Source: Lachnospiraceae bacterium (lineage in GTDB: Bacteria > Bacillota > Clostridia > Lachnospirales > Lachnospiraceae). From it: a stretch of 48,315 nucleotides of DNA. Below, in pieces: positions 42,696 through 48,315 of the stretch. The notes under the pieces are model-generated. The model was not told the DNA's origin and searched no databases. It saw only the letters and a program-made list of their open reading frames with translations. The number at the start of each line of letters is the position of its first letter. Within the stretch, counting starts at the first letter, position 1. The translations under genes and the position numbers were made by a program. The DNA lies in NCBI GenBank assembly GCA_022510685.1, contig JAFLTA010000018.1, forward strand, positions 1-48,315, in the 5' to 3' direction.

Positions 42696-43361
42696 CTAAT
42701 CAACCACTTTAATCGCCGTAATTTTTGGCTGTTTTTCTGCCGGTACCGTACCGTTTTTATCTATCGCATGCACATCTTCACAAATCTTATCTACAGTTTC
42801 CATTCCTGAAGTCACCATGCCAAATGCAGCATACTGTCCGTCCAGGAAAACGGAATCCTCATGCACAATAAAAAACTGGCTGCTGGCACTGTCCGGATCA
42901 GGGGTTCTTGCCATGGAAAGGACTCCCCGCTTATGGGAGAGATTGTTTTCCACGCCGTTGTCCGCAAACTCACCTTTGATAGTCTCCTCCGAGCCTCCCA
43001 GACCGGTTCCTTCCGGGTCTCCTCCCTGAATCATAAAACCGGACATAATACGGTGAAAAGTCAGTCCATCATAAAATCCTTCTTTTGCCAGCTTCACAAA
43101 ATTAGTCACGGTAATAGGCGCCACATCCGCATCCAACTCTGCCTCTATGGTTCCATAATCGGCAATCTCAATCGTAATGTGATGCTTGCCGGATAGGGTC
43201 TCCTGCTTGTCCTCCCGGGAAGTCTCAGGCTCCTTAGTTGCCAAAACCTCCTGCTTGTCCTTTTTCGCATCTTTTCCCTGTTGCTTTGCACCATACCCAC
43301 AGCCGCTCATAAGAAGTGCAAGCAGCATTGTTGCTAATAAAACACGAATATATTTTTTCAT
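42696..43361 (-). CDS. Cyclophilin-type peptidyl-prolyl isomerase lipoprotein
   Basis: A 221-aa protein whose signal peptide ends in a lipobox, LLMSGC (Cys21), so it should be anchored outside the membrane. After a charged linker (about 22-60) comes a short bacterial cyclophilin domain: ITVTNFVKLAKEGFYDGLTFHRIMSGFMIQGGDP, then ARTPDPDSASSQFFI and DGQYAAFGMV. The catalytic Arg (FHRI) is intact. It helps fold exported proteins. It is the first gene of the operon with the SEDS gene and the pseudokinase gene. Confidence 0.93.
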   Translation of the reverse strand: MKKYIRVLLATMLLALLMSGCGYGAKQQGKDAKKDKQEVLATKEPETSREDKQETLSGKHHITIEIADYGTIEAELDADVAPITVTNFVKLAKEGFYDGLTFHRIMSGFMIQGGDPEGTGLGGSEETIKGEFADNGVENNLSHKRGVLSMARTPDPDSASSQFFIVHEDSVFLDGQYAAFGMVTSGMETVDKICEDVHAIDKNGTVPAEKQPKITAIKVVD

Positions 43362-43409
43362 TTTTACCTCATTTCTCCTGATATTTATGTAATCTATAAT
43401 TGCAATGAT

Positions 43410-43440
43410 AAGGATTTGTGACGCTTCGACACAAATCCTT
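43410..43440 (-). terminator. Probable terminator of the LacI-type sensor gene
   Basis: A perfect AAGGATTTGTG / CACAAATCCTT stem with a 9-nt loop; the following T-run on the minus strand is weak (ATCATTGC). Confidence 0.6.
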
Positions 43441-43463
43441 AATAAATATCATTTAAATTATCA

Positions 43464-44834
43464 TTATGTTTCAGACAAAAGCAATCCTGCCGAACAGTCG
43501 AGATTCAAAAGAAAATGGTATATGCGGAACATATCACTGTCAATCAGTTCTGCCCTCCAGACTCCCATAAAGCCGACAACACGATCCACATAGTGTATCG
43601 GCAGAAGCAATACCGCATGGTCAGCCGTCTCATCCTTTGCCGCTTCCGGAATCATATACTCTAAATTACATTCCGAATAGGAAATCTTGCCATTCCGCTT
43701 CATCACTGTTCTTAACTTAGGTGTAAATGGGTTTTCATTATAGCAGTGAAGATTTTCTTTACCATCCCTTATATGTAAATCATCATTTATACAGATAAAT
43801 GTCTCATCGGGCATATATTCTTCCAAAGCTTTCTGAAATTCTTGATCATCTCCACTTTTCAAAAGCTTCTCTGACATCTCGCGATAGTGTGGCAAGTCGA
43901 ATCGGTATGCTGCTATTTCCAAATCCATTTTCGTCAGGACTTTATCCATATCAAACAGGTGGGTTTCCTGACAACCACAAGACTGGGACAGACGGATATG
44001 ATATTCTAATTCCGTTAGCACCGGAACCACTCCTCCATCCAAAATCCGAATTGCCTGGGCGACAATTTTCTTGGCATCATTGACATCGTCCCTCACTGCC
44101 GTCGTAATTCCGGGATAATGCAAAATACCTTCCTCGATTCCGTCTATACCCGTAACTAAAATCTCCTCCGGCACTTTAACACCACGCTCTTTCAGGAAAT
44201 CCGTAGCAGCCACTGCCATAGAATCATTGGCGCAGATAATCGCCTCCGGCGGAACCCGGTTGGGATCCATAAATTCCTCCATAACTTCCCGCGTAGGTCC
44301 TATCCAGAAATCGCCATATCCCACACGTTCTTCTTCGTAAAAAAGATCATTATCATCTAATACACTCTTGTATATTTCCAAACGCCTCTGGGAAACTACA
44401 TTATCCTTCATTCCCGCAATGAAGTTTACCTCCTTCATACCATGGTACTCTATAATATGGCGTACCAGTTTTTCAAAAGAGGAATCCGTATCCCAAACTA
44501 CGTTGTAGCAGCCGGATATCTCCCTGCCGATAGAAATGACCGGAACTTTCGCACCTGTTGCCCCCATTATAATATCTGCAATGGGTTCATCATTTAACAT
44601 CGTCTCCGTAAATATCATTACCAAGTCTATCGTTTTATAACTCATCAAATTAAAGATAGACACATCGCCAAAATCGCTGGCACCCATATAGTACAAATCG
44701 GAATCCACTCCAAACACCAACGCATAGTTACCGCTATACTGTATTTCTTTAATGACACGATTCAATAACTTCAGATGAAATCGCTCATTCAGTTTTGATG
44801 AACATAGCGCAATTACCCTTTTCCCATTATGCAT
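43464..44834 (-). CDS. Orphan LacI-type periplasmic-binding-like sensor without DNA-binding or GGDEF domain
   Basis: A 456-aa soluble protein. It starts directly with the LacI/GalR sugar-sensing fold (KRVIALCSSKLNERFHLKLLNRVIKEI), with no helix-turn-helix before it. Further signs are VPVISIGREISG, EAIICANDSMAVAATDFLKERGVKVPEEILVTGIDG and the ITTAVRDD segment. After SQSCGCQE (about residue 285) comes a linker and a GAF-like domain (VLLLPIHYVDRVVGFMGVW). In Lachnospiraceae the same layout usually carries a GGDEF output; this one stops after the GAF-like part. ATG 44834 has AGGAGGG upstream. Divergent from the chemoreceptor gene. Confidence 0.8.
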   Translation of the reverse strand: MHNGKRVIALCSSKLNERFHLKLLNRVIKEIQYSGNYALVFGVDSDLYYMGASDFGDVSIFNLMSYKTIDLVMIFTETMLNDEPIADIIMGATGAKVPVISIGREISGCYNVVWDTDSSFEKLVRHIIEYHGMKEVNFIAGMKDNVVSQRRLEIYKSVLDDNDLFYEEERVGYGDFWIGPTREVMEEFMDPNRVPPEAIICANDSMAVAATDFLKERGVKVPEEILVTGIDGIEEGILHYPGITTAVRDDVNDAKKIVAQAIRILDGGVVPVLTELEYHIRLSQSCGCQETHLFDMDKVLTKMDLEIAAYRFDLPHYREMSEKLLKSGDDQEFQKALEEYMPDETFICINDDLHIRDGKENLHCYNENPFTPKLRTVMKRNGKISYSECNLEYMIPEAAKDETADHAVLLLPIHYVDRVVGFMGVWRAELIDSDMFRIYHFLLNLDCSAGLLLSET

Positions 44835-45153
44835 AAGTTGCCCTCCTGATTTATTTCATACTGCTAATTATCTATTCTATGTATCAACATGTATTCGGGT
44901 GTATATAAAATCCCTTTTTTCCCTTTTTATTATAACATTTCTCAGGTCATAGAGCAAGATAAACAGTCAAACTTCTTCACGTATCATGCTGTATTTTCAA
45001 TAGAATACATCTGCCAGAAATAGGAAGGTAAAACTCCCCTATTAAGCAAAAAATTTCTTTGTGCCAATGCTGTTAGTATGCTATACTGAGATTACCTACA
45101 TTTTTAAGAATAAATTGAAATAAAATATACAAATACATAAAGGGGCGATAACT
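44835..45153. promoter_or_regulatory. Divergent region with chemoreceptor promoter
   Basis: For the chemoreceptor, TTGTGC (45059-45064), 17 bp and TATACT (45082-45087) is the best SigA pair. A weak SigD-like TAAG (45043-45046), 16 bp, GCCAATGC (45063-45070) overlaps it. No clear promoter is seen for the LacI-type gene. Confidence 0.5.
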
Positions 45154-46881
45154 ATGAAAAATAAAAAGAAAGAAAAAAAACGGATTTTTACATTTTCCAA
45201 CAAAATACTATTACTCTGCATCGCACCTATGGTTATTATCTGCGTACTGATTACCTTTTTCAGCAGACAGTCGTTGACTGACTCTGTAGAAAATGAAATC
45301 GAGGGTGCATTAGAAATCGTTGCAATTTCCTTAGATGAAACCTATAGCAATCTATACAAAGGCGATTACGAACAAGACAAATCCGGCAGAGTAACCAAAG
45401 GCGGTGTAGCTATTTCCAAAAACTCCCAATTAATTGACGGTATAAAAGAACATACTGACTTTGAAATCACTTTATACTTTAATGAGTTACGACTGCTGAC
45501 AACTCTGAAACGCGAAACCGGCACACCGGCAACAGGCACGGAAGCCGATCCTGAGGTATATGAAAGAATCATGCGGGGCGACTCTTTTTTCCGCCCTGAT
45601 GTCTCATTATACGGCAAAACATACTATGTATATTATCAGCCTCTTTGCAACCAGGATGGTACGGTAGTCGGCGGTATTGCCGTGGCGAAAGATGCCTCCC
45701 TCGTGAAAAAATCCATTACCGCCCAGACCAGACGCATTACCATTATCTCCATTGTACTTCTGGCGATTACCTGTGTCGTCATCGTATTATTGGCATCGCG
45801 CACGGTCTCTGTAATGAAAGCGATAAAACAGTTCCTCGCTCAGCTTGCCGAAGGTGAATTCCGCATCAAGCCCGCACAAAAATATTTATCACGGAATGAT
45901 GAGCTCGGGGATATCTTTACCAGTTCCGTACAGCTTCAAAATGAACTTTGCAAAATAGTAGATAACATAAAAAGCTCATCCTCGGATTTGATCATCTCTG
46001 CAGATCAATTGACAGACGTGGCACAGGATACCCGCAGTACCGTAGATTCTGTATGCCAGTCTATGGAGGGTATTACCAATGCCTCTGTTACTCAGACAGA
46101 GGAAACCACCCTCGCCATCGGCAACGTAGGAAAAATCGGTGAGGAGATTGGTTATATCTCACATATTATGGATTCGCTGACACATCATGCAGAACAGATG
46201 TCTGACGCCGAGCAGGCATCCGAGCGCATCATCCGCGAATTAAATAACTCCAATGTCGAGACTATCACTTCCATCACAAACGTTGCAGAGCAGATCAACA
46301 CACTGCATGCATCTGTAGAATCCATCCAGGCAGCTATTTCCATGATTCAAAGTATTGCCGAAGAAACAGATTTGCTTTCCTTAAATGCTAATATTGAAGC
46401 AGCGCGTGCCGGAGAAGCAGGACGCGGCTTCTCTGTCGTTGCTACCCAAATCAGCAAACTTGCCGAGCAGTCCAATACCACTGCAGAGGACGTGGAGAAC
46501 ATCATTGCAAATATCGTTACCGAATCTGACCGCATGGTGGAAGTAATGGCAGATGTAACGGATAAAATCAATAAACAGCAGGCAATGCTGGATGAAACCA
46601 TGAGCAAATCCAACGAGGTGGCACACGGCGTTCACAATTCCCTGGAAGATATCAACAGCATCCGAGGTAAAATTGATGTATTGAGCCAGTCCGGTGACGC
46701 TATCCAGAGCATTGTAAATAAGTTGGCAGAACTTTCCGAGCAAAATGAGTCTTCCACACAAGATACCATGAATTCTGCCCTGGGAATGAGCGATACCATG
46801 AACTCCCTGGAGAACTCCTCCGAGAAATTAAAGACACTTGCGAAAGAATTAGATGAAACTCTCGTTAAATTTAAGATATAA
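45154..46881 (+). CDS. Methyl-accepting chemotaxis protein
   Basis: A 575-aa transmembrane chemoreceptor. A first membrane segment (about 15-37), an extracellular single-Cache domain (about 40-185, [28 protein letters not shown] and [24 protein letters not shown]), a second segment (about 195-218), HAMP, and the signalling helical bundle follow. The hairpin tip reads [28 protein letters not shown], close to the universal consensus with TDLLSLNA in place of TNLLALNA. It lacks a C-terminal pentapeptide for CheR. It supports motility together with the SigD promoter nearby. The ATG follows AGGGGCGA. Confidence 0.95.
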   Translation: MKNKKKEKKRIFTFSNKILLLCIAPMVIICVLITFFSRQSLTDSVENEIEGALEIVAISLDETYSNLYKGDYEQDKSGRVTKGGVAISKNSQLIDGIKEHTDFEITLYFNELRLLTTLKRETGTPATGTEADPEVYERIMRGDSFFRPDVSLYGKTYYVYYQPLCNQDGTVVGGIAVAKDASLVKKSITAQTRRITIISIVLLAITCVVIVLLASRTVSVMKAIKQFLAQLAEGEFRIKPAQKYLSRNDELGDIFTSSVQLQNELCKIVDNIKSSSSDLIISADQLTDVAQDTRSTVDSVCQSMEGITNASVTQTEETTLAIGNVGKIGEEIGYISHIMDSLTHHAEQMSDAEQASERIIRELNNSNVETITSITNVAEQINTLHASVESIQAAISMIQSIAEETDLLSLNANIEAARAGEAGRGFSVVATQISKLAEQSNTTAEDVENIIANIVTESDRMVEVMADVTDKINKQQAMLDETMSKSNEVAHGVHNSLEDINSIRGKIDVLSQSGDAIQSIVNKLAELSEQNESSTQDTMNSALGMSDTMNSLENSSEKLKTLAKELDETLVKFKI

Positions 46882-46925
46882 AAGCTTTTTTGAAACTAGA
46901 ATAAAAAAGAAATGAGGAAAATGCT

Positions 46926-48083
46926 ATGAATACCTATAGAGATAACGATGCAAAACATATTATCATGGGAGCATTAGTATTTGTTGCGAGTATTATTTTT
47001 CTGGTAGCCTTAGACTTTAAGCAAATTTTAGAGCTGTTTGACCATACACCACCGGAGGAATTTGCTACGGAAACATATGAAACTTATCACACCGTTGATG
47101 AGGTGGCAGCAAGACTACAGGAAGAAATCATGAACGGAAACACCTCCTGCACCTTTTATTTGGAAAATATAACCTCCGATGATATCACTCAGATTAACAA
47201 TATGATTGACCCTACCTATGGCACTGCTGCCAATCAGGAAACCTATATGGACTTTGCCGGTAAAAAGGATAATACAGAAAAAATTACCCTGCGGATTGAA
47301 TTGTCCCCTGCCTATTTCGTTTATGCAAATATTCTTTACGGAAAACCGCTTCCTTCCGGAAATTCTAAGGCACAACGATTATTGGAAGAAACGAAAACGG
47401 CACTTGCAGTTATAGATGAAGATATGAGCGATTATCAAAAGGAGTTGAAATTACACGATTATCTGATTCGGAACTGCAAATACAGCGAAACATATTCACA
47501 TGCCAAAACCTCGGATATATACAATGCCTTTGGTGCACTGGTGGATAAAAAAGCGGTCTGCGACGGATATGCACAGGCTATGCAGCTTCTTCTCACCTGT
47601 GCAGGCGTAACCTCCAAATATGTGAGTGGTACTGCTACAAGCAGTTCTAAAACCATGAATCATGCGTGGAACATGGTGCAGTTAAAGGATGAGTGGTACC
47701 ATCTGGACGCCACTTGGGACGACCCTGTTCCCGATATGGGTAAATTCTCCACACATGCCTACTTTAACGTGACAGACGATTTTATTAGTGGCAGCCATAC
47801 CTGGGACACTACAAAATATCCTCAGGCAGCATCAAAAAAAATGAATTATTATGCCAAGAAAAAGCAACGATTTTCCAGTTGGAAGAAATATAAAGCTGCC
47901 TCTTACAAAGCACTGGTCAACAAGGGAAAGCCCATCTATGAAGCATACATAGGGAAACGAAAAGTGACGAAAGACGATTTTAAATTTCTATACAAGAAAA
48001 CATCCGATTATGAAAAACATTATAGCTGGAACATGGTTGAAGAAAAAAAGGGGAATGTACTGATATTGACTGCGCAAGAATAG
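46926..48083 (+). CDS. Exported transglutaminase-like protein
   Basis: A 385-aa protein with a single N-terminal membrane segment (about 11-32) and an extracytoplasmic body. A helical region (about 55-180) precedes a transglutaminase-like core: Cys212 (KKAVCDGYAQAMQ), His246 (MNHAWNMVQL) and Asp261 (WYHLDATWDDP). This triad is typical of TGc proteins in Firmicutes, thought to be peptidases or cross-linking enzymes of the cell surface. A basic C-terminal tail follows. The ATG follows ATGAGGAAA. It begins 44 nt after the chemoreceptor and is probably cotranscribed. Confidence 0.9.
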   Translation: MNTYRDNDAKHIIMGALVFVASIIFLVALDFKQILELFDHTPPEEFATETYETYHTVDEVAARLQEEIMNGNTSCTFYLENITSDDITQINNMIDPTYGTAANQETYMDFAGKKDNTEKITLRIELSPAYFVYANILYGKPLPSGNSKAQRLLEETKTALAVIDEDMSDYQKELKLHDYLIRNCKYSETYSHAKTSDIYNAFGALVDKKAVCDGYAQAMQLLLTCAGVTSKYVSGTATSSSKTMNHAWNMVQLKDEWYHLDATWDDPVPDMGKFSTHAYFNVTDDFISGSHTWDTTKYPQAASKKMNYYAKKKQRFSSWKKYKAASYKALVNKGKPIYEAYIGKRKVTKDDFKFLYKKTSDYEKHYSWNMVEEKKGNVLILTAQE

Positions 48084-48090
48084 AAAAGAA

Positions 48091-48162
48091 CTGGGCCGGC
48101 GGGATTCGAACCCACGACTGCAGGAGTCAAAGTCCTGTGCCTTACCGCTTGGCGACGGCCCA
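48091..48162 (-). tRNA. tRNA-Gln (TTG)
   Basis: 72 nt. The acceptor TGGGCCG pairs with CGGCCCA-type bases and ends in G73. The anticodon stem-loop AGGA-CTTTGAC-TCCT carries TTG, and the T-arm reads CGTGGGTTCGAATCCCGC. Confidence 0.92.
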
Positions 48163-48235
48163 TTAAACAAATATAGTATAGGAGGATTTTCCCATTCGAT
48201 AAAAAATCCCTGCTAGCCATCTAACAAGGATTTAA

Positions 48236-48310
48236 GGTGGATACTGGGATTCGAACCCAGGGCCTCCAGAGCCACAATCTGGCGCGCTAACCAACTGCGC
48301 TATACCCACC
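48236..48310 (-). tRNA. tRNA-His (GTG)
   Basis: 75 nt including the His-specific G-1, which pairs with C73. The acceptor is GTGGGTA / TATCCAC, the anticodon loop ATTGTGG gives GTG, and the T-arm is CTGGGTTCGAATCCCAG. It precedes tRNA-Gln in the same operon. Confidence 0.93.
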
Positions 48311-48315
48311 ATATG

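Noticed and set aside
45043-45070. SigD promoter for the chemoreceptor
   Set aside because: TAAG-N16-GCCAATGC matches only partly, and an overlapping SigA pair fits better; kept only as a weak possibility.
1-48315. CRISPR array, IS element, prophage or toxin-antitoxin locus
   Set aside because: I looked for regularly spaced repeats, transposase or integrase motifs and small paired ORFs and saw none.

Overview
The window looks like chromosomal DNA of an anaerobic, probably motile Lachnospiraceae bacterium (Firmicutes, Clostridia; a relative of Roseburia or Agathobacter is my best guess). The pointers are low GC, strong AGGAGG-type ribosome binding sites, near-consensus SigA promoters with 17-bp spacers, a Bacillus-type long SRP RNA, MEP-pathway isoprenoid genes, a group-B-like [FeFe] hydrogenase, a chemoreceptor, a perfect sigma-28 (SigD) promoter, and several secreted proteins with BIG2 or SH3-like repeats. 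I see no phage, IS element, CRISPR array or plasmid gene; this is core and family-specific genome with small dispersed palindromes.

Layout. 1-5 kb: a truncated sugar-ABC ATPase (MsmX/UgpC type), YitT-family membrane protein, a diverged TagA-fold protein, a LytR_C-domain protein, and a YmfI-like SDR followed by a palindrome-rich spacer. 5-8.3 kb: a 775-aa cNMP-fold protein, SRP RNA and tadA. 8.4-13 kb: GNAT acetyltransferase, an unrecognised protein, Mrp ATPase, MYG1-like hydrolase, isocitrate dehydrogenase. 13-20.7 kb: a four-repeat BIG2 secreted protein, ispF, tRNA-Val and tRNA-Met, VanZ-like protein, AI-2E-type permease, DUF368 (lipid carrier) protein, secreted papain-like protease. 20.7-24.8 kb: a PqqD-like plus HprK-like pair, EamA permease, DnaQ-like exonuclease, veg with a short upstream ORF, SEC-C protein. 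24.9-34 kb: a probable metG / hybrid kinase / GT-C membrane protein / C39-like peptidase operon and the hydrogenase. 34-39.2 kb: GH25 lysozyme, PlsC, VanY-type carboxypeptidase, ispE. 39.2-48.3 kb: a SigD-driven unknown protein, a zinc-ribbon/pseudokinase/FHA protein with FtsW/RodA and a cyclophilin lipoprotein, an orphan LacI-type sensor, a chemoreceptor, a transglutaminase-like protein, and tRNA-Gln and tRNA-His.

How the genes fit together. Much of the window serves the cell envelope: lipid-carrier recycling (DUF368), SEDS polymerase, VanY, GH25, LytR_C, PlsC, secreted repeat proteins, and isoprenoid synthesis (ispE, ispF) that feeds undecaprenyl phosphate. A recurring theme is enzyme folds whose catalytic residues are missing: the HprK-like protein lacks its P-loop, the protein kinase lacks its catalytic Asp and Lys, the hybrid kinase's Hpt domain has Gln where the phospho-His belongs, and the TagA-like protein lacks its PDG Asp. 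The most promising undescribed units are the orphan RRE/HprK-like pair (20778-21994), the SigD-controlled 206-aa protein (39266-39983), and the pseudokinase-FHA/SEDS/cyclophilin operon (40113-43361). All calls come from reading the sequence; no database search was run.
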